NCBI GenBank assembly: GCA_949130495.1
Contig: OX422207.1
Coordinates: 370,905,868 to 370,969,867 of the forward strand
Length of the DNA stretch: 64,000 nt
From: Sambucus nigra
Lineage: Eukaryota; Streptophyta; Magnoliopsida; Dipsacales; Adoxaceae
Reading direction: 5' to 3'
This document shows positions 11,851 to 24,103 of this stretch, piece after piece. Within the stretch, counting starts at the first letter, position 1, and every line of letters starts with the position of its first letter. Under the pieces are notes generated by a model. It worked only from the letters and a program-made list of their open reading frames with translations. It ran no database searches and had not been told where the DNA came from. Both the position numbers and the translations under genes were made by a program.

Positions 11851-12681
11851 GTGCTCGGGGATCTGATGGTGGACTCTCAAATTAATACAATCACCATATG
11901 GATGTCACATCACTGCAACCCTATAATGATGATACTGGCAGAGACCCTAAATGGTCTAGATGCTTGGTGGAAAGGTCGTTTTAACTTCCTAAGGGGTATC
12001 CCAGTTATGTTGTTCATGTGGTTGTCTGAGAGATTTCGTATGGAGAAACCTCTAGAATATCCCTTGGCAGTTGTGCCAAACTTCTTTACTTTCTACTTTA
12101 TTAGCATAGGTCTGAATATCAAAAGCTGAGAGAACTGGTTTATGGAGAACGGGTCTCGAGGTTTACATTGGTCAATGCCTTAGTGGGGAGAGTTGTAGCC
12201 CATTCTAGAACTGGGGGAATACTAGTATGTTCGGTTGGTTGGCCTTCATCAGACTTATTTCTACTTTTTTGGCTGGCTCTTACATCAATTTTGTTGGGAG
12301 CGGATTGTTCCACCTCGAACACTTGACTTTTTTCATGTGGAGGATTTAACAGAAAGCATGCACAGGCAATTGGGATCTCTATGGGAGAATCGTCGACCGT
12401 CGAACAATCCTTTCTAATCTATTGGCTGAGTATGGCATGTTTTTAGGGATTACATGAACTGGATGTGGAGGAGGGTAGTGGCTAAAATGCTAACTGAAGA
12501 GACCGAGCAAAGGTGGTTTGCCATGTTTGACACCATGGAGGGAGGTGATGTGGTTTTCCCTAGGCTGATCCGGGCATATCATTCCATAGATTACCTTTGG
12601 TATACCATCCAAGCAGGGGAAGTTTGGGGATCCCAAGATGTAGATGATGATGGGGATGGTTCATCGGTAAGTTGCGGGTAG
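11851..12681 (+). pseudogene. Antisense ORF of element C, possibly DUF7745/plant-mobile-domain-like
   Basis: The plus strand, opposite to the pol of element C, encodes several linked open stretches. The first has NPIMMILAETLNGLDAWW followed by RGIPVMLFMWLSERF. This resembles the start of a plant transposon-associated domain with a P-x-x-LAET...L-x-x-W/V-L-x-E/S-H/R pattern. A second stretch (12235-12417) holds VPPRTLDFFHVEDLTE. A third (12454-12681) holds RRVVAKMLTEETEQRWF and ends in an acidic tail, DVDDDGDGSS. No ATG opens the first stretch and frameshifts separate the pieces, so this copy is broken. An aaatgaaataaa signal near 12880 may be its polyadenylation site. The family assignment is my inference. 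Confidence 0.5.
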
Positions 12682-12699
12682 GATCCCTGGGGAGTTTTA

Positions 12700-13240
12700 T
12701 TTGTGAAGCTTTTGCAAGGTGTTTGGTTATGTATTTTGTTATTTTCTGGTAGGAATAAATTTGGGAAGGTTTTCTAGGAGTAGTTTGACTTGTTTTATTT
12801 TTAAGACAATGAGGTTAGGTTGGCGGGGGAAGTTTCTTGACTCCCTATGCCGATGTAATTTTAACGAAATTTTTCATAAATGAAATAAAAAAATTAATTA
12901 TATTGTTGTGCCTCTTGATGAGTTTTGCATTTGAATTATCTATACCAACCACGAAGGCATACATAATCCTTTTATTCATGTACATGATAAAATGAACTCT
13001 CGTTCTCAAAGATAGGAAAATAATAGCATTTTATGAAAAAGAAGGGGGTCATGCTCATGTAAATCATATGAGTTTCCTATATACCTTTGGATGTTTTAAG
13101 ATTTTTGAGTTTCATTTTTGAAAGAAAAAAAGGAATTTAGAGGACCAGGCCCCACGTAGTTCTGAGTAGAGGGAAATGGAGAATTTATTTTTAAGAATAG
13201 AAGGGGAATGAGACGAGTCATAGAACATCGAGACTTTGGA
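12700..13240. other. Spacer between the antisense ORF and pol in element C
   Basis: Convergent 3' regions of the antisense ORF (plus) and pol (minus). It holds no recognisable domain. Confidence 0.5.
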
Positions 13241-14345
13241 CTAAGGATATAATTTCTTGAGATGGTCCAAGTTGACTAGATGGGCCATCTCTTCCCCCAT
13301 CAAGGTCAGTGAGCATGGCGACGCCACTGGATAGGATCTTCTTTATAATATAGGGGCCACTCCAATTGGGCTCATATTTCCCTCTGGGGTCCCAAATGGG
13401 CTCTACGATTTATTTAAGGGCTAAATCTCCTTCTCGGACACCACGATCCATGACTCTCTTATTGAATGATTGTGTTATTCGGTGATGGTACCCTTGTATA
13501 TAACATAGGTCCTTCAGTCTCCTTTCATCCAAGAGTGACAACTCGTCAAGACAACTTTGATGCCAATCTTCCTCACTGACTTTGCTCTCAAGCATGATGC
13601 ATTGTGAAGGAATTTCTATCTCAATGGGTAGCACTGCTTCCATTCCGTATACCAGAGAATAAGGGGTAGCCCGAGTAGATGCTCGAACTGAAGTGCGGTA
13701 TCCCTAAAGGGTGTACAGGATCCAATCAGCCCAATCTCAAAAAATCTTGGCCATTTTATTGATGCTAGCTTTGAGGTTTTTATTGACGGCTTCAACTACA
13801 CCGTTGGTTTGAAGTCGGTAGGGAGAAGATTTGTGTCTCTGAATCCCATACTCGTCAACTACTTCTATGACTTCTGACTTGAAATATAACCCGTTGTCTA
13901 ATACTAGCTCGTGCAGGACTCCATATCGACAGATGATTTTTTTAATGAACTTGGCCACCTTTTTGGCATTCAAAACTACGTATGACTCGGCTTTGGCCCA
14001 TTTGGTGAAGTAATCGATGGTAACCAAGATGAATTCAAACCCGCTGGAGACCTTTGGTGTGACTTTTCCTATGATGTCAATGCCCCGTGTGGAGAACAGC
14101 CAGGGAGAAGTCATGTTATACAATTCTCGGGAGGCATGGGTTAGATGTTAGAAAACTATTAGCATTTAAGGCATCTCTGAACATAGGCAGTGCAATCCTA
14201 AACTATGGTAGTCCAATAGTATCCCTGTCAAATGATCTACTTGGAGAGTATATGGCCATTCATGTGGGTTTCGCACTTCCCGCTATAGATTTTTTGCATT
14301 ATCTCTTCAATGTCAGCCCCGACGATGAAGTGTAAATGGGTTCCA
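13241..14345 (-). pseudogene. Integrase of element C
   Basis: The N-terminal zinc-binding part reads in shifted frames near 14345-14140 (EIMQKIYSGKCETHMNGH, then GYYWTTIV and YVQRCLKC). The core at 13737-14123 shows TIDYFTKWAKAE, VLDNGLYFKSEV and NGVVEAVNKNLKA, so all three acidic catalytic positions are visible. A further open stretch (13410-13643) starts MEAVLPIEIEIPS, typical after the core. The C-terminus ends LVNLDHLKKLYP with a stop at 13241-13243. Frameshifts separate the parts, so it is inactive as it stands. Confidence 0.85.
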
Positions 14346-14579
14346 TCGAAATTTCTCTTTAATAGTGCTTTATCGCAGACGATGTACGGGAAGCCAGTTT
14401 GTTTAGGGTTACTCGATATTACTTTTTAGAATCTTGGGGATATCTACCATGCTTACGGAGGTGCCAGCTGTCATGGTACCAGTATTTGGATATATCAAGA
14501 TCTTCTTCTGTGATGAGCTCAATGTGGTGGCAGCGGGTTTAATTTTCTTTTGGACTAGAAATGGAGCCATCGTTATTTC

Positions 14580-14990
14580 TTCAGGCATGTCGACCATGGA
14601 GGCTAAGGTAGCAAGGGTATTGACTAAGTTTTTCTTTGCTTGAGGCAGGTAATAGAAGGTGATATCTTATAATTGGGAGGCCACCTCTTCTAGTTGTACA
14701 TGGAAGGGTAAGAGTTTGTCATCCTTGACTTTCCATCTTCTGAGGACTTGACCGATGATGAGGGTTGAATCCCTATAGATATCTAGGTATCGAATTCCAT
14801 TCTTGAGAGAGCTTTAAGGCCTACCGTCCATGCCTCATATTTGGTAATGTTTTTGGTGCATTGAAAATCCAACTTGATGGAAATGGGATTGTGAGATTCA
14901 TCGGGGTAAATTGGGAGTATCTCAATGCCATACCCTTTCTTATTGGCAGAGCTGTCAAAGAACATTTGACACTAGAGGTCTTCTTAGGAG
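14580..14990 (-). pseudogene. RNase H of element C
   Basis: MFFDSSANKKGYGIE gives the first aspartate, NITKYEAWTVGL the glutamate and YRDSTLIIGQVL the second aspartate. NTLATLASMV has threonine where the last aspartate normally lies. A stop near 14783 and frame changes break it. It sits between RT (15.5-16.3 kb) and integrase, as expected. Confidence 0.75.
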
Positions 14991-15159
14991 GTGCAAATGA
15001 TATTTTCTTTCGGGAATTCGGAGATCCAAACATCGACTTCTTCCATAGGGTGGTCAGTGAGGTAGTCAGAGATGTATCTTCCTTTCATGGCTTTCTGCGT
15101 GACATACATAATATCAAATTCGGCTAGCAGCATCAACCATCAGGAGATTTGACTTAACA

Positions 15160-16300
15160 GGGTAGGTTTCTCGAGAAGGTATTTTATAGGATCCATTCGG
15201 GATACAATTTTGATGGGAAAAGCGAGCAAATAGTGTCGTAATTTTTGGGTGACCCAAACAAGGGTGATACATGCTTTCTCCAAGGCAATATAGTTAATTT
15301 CATACCCGATCACCTTATGACGGGCATAGTAGATAGCTCTCTCTTTACAGGAGTGATCAAGTTATTAGGACATTAAAGACCCAATTTCGGTGTCTGTTAC
15401 AGTTAGTTATAAGAGTAGGGTAGACCTGTTTGAGGTGGCATGAGTACTGGAGGTCGGGATAGGTATTATTTGATCCGGTCAAAGGCTTCTTGTCAAGCTT
15501 CGTTCCAAATTTTGGTTGAATCCTTCTGGAGGAGTTTAAAGATGGGTTCACAAATAAAAGTCAATTGGCTAATAAACTAGCTGATATAGTATATTTTCCA
15601 AGAAATCCAGGACTTCTTTCTCTGTTCGAGGTGGTGGAATTTCGATCATGGCTTTCAGTTTTGCAAGATCTCCTTCAATCCCCATTTCTCTAACCATGAA
15701 TCCCAAGATTTTTCCTTTGGTAATTCCAAAAACACATTTATGGGGGTTAAGTCCCATCTGGTATTGCCCTAGTCGCTCGAAGAACTTTTGGAGAGCGATA
15801 ACATGACCTTCCCTAGTCTTAGAATTTATAATCATATCATCCACGTAGACTTCGACTTCTTTGTGTATGAGATCATGCAAGATGGTTATGGTATCCCTTT
15901 GGTAGATAGCCCCTGCATGTTTTAGACTAAATGGCATAATGGTGTAACAGAATGTTCCCCAAGGGGTAATGAATGTGATTTTCTCTTGAGGATTCGGGTG
16001 CATCTTGATCTGATTGTATCCAGCAAAACCATCAGCAAATGACTTGAGAGTGTGACTAGCCATGTTGTCTACAATCATGCGGATATTGGGTAACCGACAA
16101 TCAACCTTAGGATAGGACTATTTAAATCTCAGTAGTCAATGCACATGTAAACGTTTCTTTCGAATTTCAGCATAGGTATGACGTTGGCTAACCATGTGAA
16201 ATATTTGATCACTCGGATAAAGCCTACGTTCAACTGTTTGACCACTTCTTCCTTAACCTTGTGTGATCATTTAGTGCGAAGATTTTTCAGTTTTTATTTT
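15160..16300 (-). pseudogene. Reverse transcriptase of element C
   Basis: The main open stretch (15569-16078) includes GFAGYNQIKMHPNPQEKITF, WGTFCYTIMPFSLKHAGA and the catalytic EVYVDDMIINSKTREGH. The upstream part near 16120-16290 has VKQLNVGFIRVIKYFTWLAN and YMCIDY with a stop after it. The tether toward RNase H (15160-15560) is poorly preserved. The YVDD box is typical of plant Ogre/Tat elements. Confidence 0.88.
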
Positions 16301-16419
16301 ATCGATTTACCTTCTGGGAAAGATGGAATCTCATGCTGAGAGATCTCGAGATCAATATCAGGCATGTCGTCGTAGGACCATGAGAAGACATCCATAAATT
16401 CCTTTTGTAATTCTTCAAG

Positions 16420-17067
16420 TTACGCGCGCTCACCCTCGTTAAGGGTAGACCCTATCCTAATCTCTCTCAGTTGGCTACTTGAACCGAGATTAATAACAAC
16501 AGTTTCATCTTCATTAACTTGAACGCGGTTATGATGAAAGTTATTGACCTTATTATGATCAGTTAAGAATTGTTCATTTGCAAAATCATCACCATTAGGA
16601 GTTTGATTATAATCAAGACAATTAATGTAAGGCACAGTAAGATACTCAAAATCCTCATTTATTTCATTATTAGGAAAAATAGCGTTGAGAACCTCGTCAA
16701 AGGAGGTATCGATTACATCAGTATAGGGAGGAACAACAAAAGCAGTGGAAATAGGATAAACATCGTAGTTCATTTGAATTTTAACAGGTGGAACTGGTAT
16801 AACATGCCAATTGAGGAGAGGTGCAATAGCAGCTTTGATCAGGTAGGATGGATCAATTGTGTCGCACTTAAGTGGATCATGCAGAGTGTCATCCCTAGTG
16901 TCTACAGGTTGAAGGAATCCTTGGAGTCTCTTCCCTTGGAATCTATGATAGAAACTATAGTCTTCTGAACAAGAGGTTGAACATGATGCAGGGAACTTTC
17001 GGCTTATATGTAGCTGTCTTGGAAAAAGATCTTTAATTTCGTATTCTTCTCCACTTGATCGTACCAC
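16420..17067 (-). pseudogene. Protease-RT linker of the element C polyprotein
   Basis: A 215-codon open stretch upstream of RT. It ends in VVINLGSSSQLREIRIGSTL, a phrase that directly precedes RT in Ogre-like polyproteins. The rest is an acidic, asparagine-rich linker with no catalytic motif. It is the longest intact stretch left in element C. Confidence 0.65.
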
Positions 17068-17583
17068 GATTCAGGAAAGCCAAAAATGGTAAATATTCAC
17101 CCTGTTTGATGAATATTTTATTCAATGAATATCTTGGTATAGTCTTGGTACTTCCTAGACTTCTCTTTAACCGAGGTTGGCGGAGCATTCTGAGTCCCTC
17201 TGTTGATGGTTAATAACCCAAGCCGCGAGGAGGAAATTTTTTCTTCAACACTATAGGTTCCTATTCTGTATTTTCATCGACCCAGCCCCAGTCTGGGCAT
17301 AAAGTGCATGAACATCTGAATCATATTGACATTTTGTGAGGGTTGTGTTCTGGGCAGCCCCTATCACTGGAATCGTCCCCTGCTGGGAGTGGAAGCAATT
17401 CGACTTAAAAACCTGATAGAATCATATCATTTGCCTTGGTTGTATCCCTAGTACCGGATTACTGGTGCTTGCATTCTCAGTATTATCATTGTCACCTAAT
17501 ATGGTGATGACCTATCCATTGGAGAAGAACTTCATCTCCTGATGGAGGTAAGAAGACACACCTTTGATATTATAGAGCCATGG

Positions 17584-17838
17584 TCATCCAAGCAACAGGT
17601 TGAAACAAGTCGGTATGTCGATGACCTTGAATTCAGTAACGGGATTTATCGGGACAACCCGTATAGTAATCCTTATGGATCCTATTACTTCTCGACTATT
17701 TTTATCATAAGCACGCACCGTGGTAGAGGTCGGAGCAAGGTCGCTCACTTTTAGTCCCAAGAAATTGAGAGTTCTCAATGGACAAACATTAAGATCTGAT
17801 CCATTATCGATAAGCGAACGTGAGATGGTATTTCCCAT
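17584..17838 (-). pseudogene. Aspartic protease of element C
   Basis: MGNTISRSLIDNGSDLNVCP carries the active-site loop as DNGS, followed by FLGLKVSDLAPTSTTVRAY (the flap-like part) and PTCFNLLLG at the end. A DNGS loop is usual in plant Ogre/Tat proteases. It is flanked by gag (higher coordinates) and the RT linker (lower coordinates). Confidence 0.8.
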
Positions 17839-17843
17839 GACTT

Positions 17844-17844
<1 letters not shown>

Positions 17845-17885
<41 letters not shown>
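17845..17885. repeat. (GA)n microsatellite
   Basis: About 20 uninterrupted GA units between the protease and gag-protease linker of element C. Confidence 0.97.
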
Positions 17886-17886
<1 letters not shown>

Positions 17887-18360
17887 ATAGTTGTGATTCA
17901 GGACAAATTTAGTAATTTCTTCTCCGAAGAAGGATAGCATTCTAGTAGAGGTTAGAGATCTGACCAGAGTCATTGCTTTTTTAGGTGTGGTAAAAGGTGG
18001 GACTATGGGCCCAGTGAGTAGTTTAATCAACGAATTTCAGTGCAGTTGGGAAGACATAAAAAGTCCCCACAGAGTGATGTTAGCTTGGATTTTCTTCAAC
18101 TGATCTAGGATCTTTCTCTCCTCGAGGGTCATTTCTAGCATAGGAAGGTTTTTAACACCTTTTCCCCTGTCGATTACTGATGGTTACGGGTTTGGAACTT
18201 GGTAATTCCTCCCTGATCTAGTCATATGGTTCACAGAAGAGGGAAAAAATAAAAACCCCGTTTCCTCATCTTTATCGGGTTGTTCATCCACCTTGTTGAT
18301 TTCTCCTAGAAACCCCTAACAAAATATCATTCCACATATACTAACTATTGGGATAGTCTT

Positions 18361-19560
18361 TTATGGGCTTTGCTCTCCATCTAAAATATCGAATTCGTCC
18401 TCCCATCTGGTGGAAATGACATCATCTTTCCACGAGAAGTTAATACACCCCACAACCTCAATGGCCTCTTCGTATAATTCATCCCACTCAACCGGGAGAT
18501 GTTGAAGTGAAGGGACGAAGCGCCCTTGTGGTTTCAAAGCATTAAGTAACATGGGCATGCTACAAATTTCACCTATCTGTCGAAATAAGTCTGCCATAAT
18601 CTGGATAACATCATCTAAACTGACTTTCATCGATAGGTAATACCTAATTATCTAATTCTAGAGCCCATTTCCGAGCTTCCAAAAATAGTGTACTGAATCT
18701 CTGGCAGTAAATGGTCATCTCTGAGGGCAATTTCAGCCCGAATTTTAGAAGTTGGTTTAATACTGATGATAACTCCATATCTTTCCCTCCGAAGAGGGTA
18801 CTAACAGCAATGCATACTCTAGTAAGGAGTGATAAAGATTGATCAGAAAAATAGGTAGAATGTAGGAGAAAATATGGGTAACATCTTCCCAATTGCGAAT
18901 CTTGGATTCCTCGAGAGATAAGAATCAGCAAAGAGCGTTGTCCTTTGAAGTCTATTGGAACATTTCGGTCATTATTTCTTCGGAGTCTCCTAGAAGAATA
19001 ATGGATCGGTGGTAACTTCGAAGATGAATAATTGGGGGTCCACTGCCCCTGAACTTCTTAGGCATCTTGAAATTTTTTGGCAGCCTTGCTTTAAGATAGG
19101 GAAACATATGGGTGTAATCCATGTAGTTCCCGGAGATTTGAACTTAGTCAAACTTCTTGGTCAACACCTTGCGGTCCTCCTTAACCTTCTTCAACTCTTA
19201 TTCTTTCGAATCAATGGTCATGGGTAGGTTAGTCCATGGTTGGGCAACATTAGGCAAAGGGAGTTGAGCTGGAGGTGGCCCATTGGCTGGAGGGGAACAT
19301 GGAGCATGTTAATATTCCTCGAGGACACAAATAGGCTCAGGCGTGGGAGGAACCATAGCACGAGGGAAGAGGACCTCGGGCTCTTCAGGAATAGGGACCC
19401 AATTTTTTTGCATCTCATGAACCTCAGTTTGAAGATTGTCAATCTTGGCAGTGAGTTGGACTAAAACCGTCATCAAATTTGGCAGCACATTCAATACTTG
19501 GTCAGTATTCTCTATGGAAAGTGGATGAAGGTGAATTTCAGACTCAGAAGAACTAAAGAG
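18361..19560 (-). pseudogene. Gag of element C
   Basis: The minus strand reads, across frames, an N-terminal stretch (19309-19494) with VQLTAKIDNLQTEVHEMQ, then RLPKNFKMPKKFRGSG and HLRSYHRSIILLGD near 19080-18980, and WEDVTHIFSYILP near 18890. This is the gag capsid layout of Ogre-like elements. Further open stretches at 18644-18931 and 18361-18630 cover its C-terminal part and linker. Multiple frameshifts and stops are present. The start is not certain and may lie near 19555. Confidence 0.68.
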
Positions 19561-20975
19561 GGAACTAACAAAGCCTTGGGGTGGTTCAACGGAAGATCAA
19601 AGCCAATAGGCAGACAGGCCAACGATCGGGTATGCGATCGACCTGAGAAGGAGAAAAAATTGAATTTATTTTTGAAAAAGAAGGGGGAAAACAGTTTTTT
19701 TATGGAAAGGGATAAAATATTTTTGACATTTTGGAAAGAGGGAGGACAAAAATGTTTTTGGGTAAAAAAAAAAATGGGAAAACCTTTATTGGTATAAGGA
19801 AGGAAAAATTCTTTTGGTATTTTAATAAAAGAAGGGAAAATGTTTTTGACACTTTAGGTAAAGAACGAGGAAAAATGAGAAAAATGGTCTCGGTATGATT
19901 ATTATTATTTATTATGTTCTCACTTGTATTAGGTTCACCTAAATGCAAAAAGAAATGTCAGAAGAGACCCGAGCCTGGGAAAATTGGTTTTGAAAAATAT
20001 GTAAAAAACATAGTTGGACTTATTACCAGGCTCATGGACAGAGTCTCGTTTTAAAAAATATGGTACTGCGCGAAAATTTGGGCAGCATGTCGACCCATCA
20101 TTTCAGCAGAGTTTTGAATAGTAACCAATAAACTAAATATGATTGACTTAGGTTTGACACCTATATGAGGGTATATAGTTTTTGGGTTAATTGGAAGGGT
20201 TCCCCCTTTGGCATGACTTCCACGATATACGTCTCATTTTTTAGGGAAATCAGTATGTGTGGACAAGCCATTTGATATCCTGAGTGTACGTGAATTGCCT
20301 CACTATAGACCTTATAGGGACAGTGCGTGTGAGAGTGAATTCAATATACTCGATGTACGTGTACGAGTTCCCTGCAATATACATCTCGTCATGACTTTGA
20401 TCAAGCGGTACGATATGGGGGGAACCGTTAGATATACGTCGAAGGTACTTGGCCAATATAAGGTGAGAGTCGTATCGCTTAGGCTAACTGCGACCTCCCG
20501 GACCAGTGCCCATCATGAAGTGACCGTTACGGGACAAATTTGGTCAATAAACATGCTCTTTGGTGATGTAGTGTGCAAAATGCATGATTTTAAATTTGTA
20601 TATTATGGAGAGAGTATTTTATTTAGCATGATGAGAACTAAACTAATAGGGAAGAATGTACAAGTATAAAAAGTACATCTAACATGGGGCATGAAGATTA
20701 TACTAAGCATGAATATGTGAGAGTGAGTTATGTATGAATATTTAGAAGTGAGTGTGTGGTAGTGAACCTAAGCACGGATCAATTACAAGTGTTGTGTGAC
20801 AAGTGTGAATGAGCATAGATATGTACATGTGTGATAAATGGAGGTGTGTGTTAGTTACACCTAAGCATGGATATTCTAAATAGTGTGTGCAACATGTGGA
20901 TACAAGTGATCCTGTGTGAAAGTAGTGTGAAGTTTACATGGGAAGTATCTACAAGTGTGTGAGTGAGTAGTGATA
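19561..20975 (-). other. 5' leader of element C, inner part
   Basis: About 1.4 kb between gag and the insertion point of D, with no coding similarity. The remaining leader and the PBS lie beyond D at 31870-32018. Long leaders are normal in Ogre-like elements. Purine-rich runs at 19640-19900 and several short tgtgtgag-type repeats at 20700-20970 are the only features seen. Confidence 0.55.
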
Positions 20976-21949
20976 TAAGTTGTGACACCCCTCCTAATTA
21001 AATATCGGGCGATCACTCCTTTATTAAATTAAAATCAAGGTGAACAGTTGGTTCATTCTTAGCATCACTGTCGCAAAGTAACTTTTCCAATTAAACACCC
21101 TAAATAATTAAGCTAAGTGTCAAAACCATTTGAAACCTTACATCCATTTTATTAAATCCGATTATAAAACCTTTGATCATTAACATATTAAGAGACACAC
21201 ATTTAATATAAGAATAAAAATGAACATTCAAGAATTTAACCATCAATTATAAATCCCAACATGTACAACACTAAAGGAAAACATCCTGACAGTAATAAAT
21301 CCCGAAATAAAAATGCTGAAAGTGAAAAGAATTACAGTCTCTGATAATATCAATTAAATAATGGAAAAGGGCAACACATTCCCCCACTGGATAAAGCTGA
21401 ACTAGAAGTAGAGTCAACAATGAGGTCGTCTAAGCAATGGATTTCAACTCCCACAAAAGCTACAGCACGTTCATTTCAAAGAATCCTAAGCCAGACGCCC
21501 CTGTGGCTGGGCACCTGTAATACATATATATATACACAAGGGAGAAGAGATAACAACAAACGGGTCAGAGCCCGAATGTAAAACAGTTTTAAAATAGTTA
21601 AGCAAGTATTTAAAATGTTTACCGGCTAATGCAACAGTCATATTAGTATGCGACACTCTCTTGATAATTCTCACCTTTCATCTAGTGTGCACGTCTATCG
21701 TACTAACGAACCCCATATATCTCTCTAACTTATTCTCCATAAGTTTTAACACGTGAAATTAAGGTTATGATATTCACTCTAGAAAAGTCTATCTCTTCAA
21801 GATTTCTTCCGTTATTTAGAATAATTTCATATTGTTATAATGTTTTCGAATACTTTCAGTGAAGTTGATGAATTTCATAATATACTCAACTACTATTTTA
21901 CTCACTAAAAAGTTCTCAAATAGTTACACGTATATATATTAGTCACTCG

Positions 21950-21956
<7 letters not shown>

Positions 21957-21992
<36 letters not shown>
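21957..21992. repeat. (TA)n microsatellite in the element D LTR
   Basis: Longer here than in the partner LTR at about 29331-29350. Confidence 0.95.
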
Positions 21993-21994
<2 letters not shown>

Positions 21995-22898
21995 AAAAGC
22001 ACCCCACATAAAATCTATAGTGCTAGACTTCCATATATAAGTATATATATACCAATCACTCATAAATTATATATATAATAACGGCACCCCACATAAAAAT
22101 TATGGTGCTGGCATACTCTGCTATCAAGTCCCCGTATCACACAAACTAAGGGAAATACTAGTTCGGAATCACTCTCGAACTGTATTAACACAAACACAAA
22201 CAACATTGAGGCGAAGCATAGATTCCAAGTCTCTAAGAGGTCAGTACATACCCTCACGTCTCTTAGGACCCTCTGACCATCGATCAGATAGCCTGTACCA
22301 AGGATATATATCTTCTAGGGTACGAGTCAATATCCCTCATAAAGGCACATCGAGATAAGACTGTCCCAGCGCGGTAACCTCAGGGATAGCAAGTAGCACG
22401 GGTACGATTTTTACACAGAAATAATATATGCACAATCACACCGTCATATATAAATATGTATTCACATCCACATTATTAAATTAGGTACTCTCACAACCCA
22501 AAATTTTCATTATCCGTTATTACACGTTTTACTCCATTATATCGTATAACGGCCTCATTTCGTTTTATTCTCGTAATTAATTTATTCTAAACTCACTTCT
22601 TGTCACTCGAAGTGTTTTCTTAATCTAAGTACAATTTCAGTAGGTCCTCTCTCGCCTTCTAATCCAACATTTTAGATGTTTCAATTATTTAATCAACACA
22701 CGTATGATTTCTTAAGTCTGAAAGTCTCCCCGTGTACCCTTTATTTCCCTTCACATTACAGTTCCACTTTATGGGGTTTCTCTTGACCCTACTGGTCCTC
22801 TTTATGTTCCATTATATTCTAGCAACCCTAATCAAGGTTTACTATGCATAAAATTGGATTAAGCTAACACGAGCAAAAATGCAGTTTTCCCAGGAGGG

Positions 22899-22974
22899 TC
22901 GATCGATCGATGAAAGGGGGTCGATCGATCGAACCTTCGATCGATCGATGCTCTGGGCTCGATCGATCGATCAA
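22899..22974. repeat. TCGATCGATCGA palindrome cluster, left LTR of D
   Basis: Four clustered copies of the self-complementary (TCGA)n/(GATC)n motif, 10-14 bases each, separated by short non-repeat spacers. The cluster is repeated in the other LTR at 30679-30754, where the last copy has mutated (tcgatcgattgatt). Confidence 0.95.
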
Positions 22975-24089
22975 GCAGTTATGGCGAAACTTCAGAAAAC
23001 CTAGCTACGAAATTGTTACCCCAAACTCCTCCAAACCATCTTATTACAGTCCCAAACTTCCAACAATTCATACTACAAGTATTGTATACCCATTTAAACA
23101 ATATCCTATGTAACACATGAGAATTTTCTTCATCTATAGCAAGGAAAATTATAACTCTCAAGAACCCTAATTTTTCTTTAACTTCATTTCTTTAATTCTT
23201 TTTCCAGATTTTCTATCACTAATACCATGGAAATTCGTGGCTCAACCTCTACGTGTGAAATGGATTTCCAAAAATATGATCTCTATCACTATAACATGCA
23301 ATTTGTATCTCCAATTAACATTTTTCTTCAAGAACACTAATTCTAATCAACCTAAGACTAATATAAAAGGATGCATTAACTTGATAAAAGAAATATAGAT
23401 ACTTGCCTGGAAATTTTATCTCTGATTTGTGGAAGAAAAAGGTGTGGTTGTGATCCCCTTCGCGCGATCTACGATTTGGCCGTGACGGCGGTGCAATCGG
23501 AGGTGTTCTTGGCCTAGAACTTCTTGGAGAGCTTCTCCTCTTCCTCTCCAATGGTCGTCATTAGTTTTAGGTTGTGTTAACCCTAAAATGTGACACTTAA
23601 CATCTGATATAACCCTTGCAAATTCGTGGGTTTAATTACCCATAATTACAAAATGTCCAAAACGCCCTCCCGGGGTGCTAATTAAGCCTAAAAACTCCCC
23701 GAGACTCAAACTAAACCCCCGGGTACACTTTTCGGACTATCTCGACCCTTCCGGACACTTTGGCTCACTCAAAATGACCATACGAGCAACTTATAATTTA
23801 TTCACTTTTATTAATCAATATTTAGTCCCGACACGACACAGGCGCATCCCGACTTAAATTTCTATAATTGCCATTTTATTCACATGTGGCAATTTTATAA
23901 AAATAAATATCATATATTACTATACTCATCCAGTAACATTCAACAAATAACAAATTTCCAATAATTACTAACTCTCGTCACGCTAGTAAATATTAAAAAC
24001 AACATTCTGGATTAAAATTAAATTAATTTATCTCAATTAAAATTAATATGTCCCATAATTTAAAAGCCAAAAAAATACGAGGTATTACA

Positions 24090-24103
24090 TACTTCCCCCC
24101 TAA
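24090..24103 (-). other. Polypurine tract of element D
   Basis: The minus strand reads ttaggggggaagta directly before the 3' LTR start TGTAATACC. Confidence 0.75.

Larger units (their letters stand above)
20981..24089 (-). repeat. 3' LTR of element D
   Basis: 3109 bp, matching 28379-31869 over its whole length apart from small indels (for example 21 bases near 21600, a longer TA run at 21957-21992) and the MITE in the partner. Ends are inverted TGTGACACC and GGTATTACA. Confidence 0.9.

Noticed and set aside
16570..16968. 132-codon plus-strand frame
   Set aside because: Shadow of the polyprotein linker of element C on the other strand.
20259..20669. 136-codon plus-strand frame
   Set aside because: Lies in the leader of element C on the opposite strand, no domain, atypical composition; most likely chance.
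22910..23113. Frame of 67 codons with repeated Ser-Ile-Asp-Arg
   Set aside because: It is the TCGATCGATCGA cluster in translation, present in both LTRs of D and without domain.
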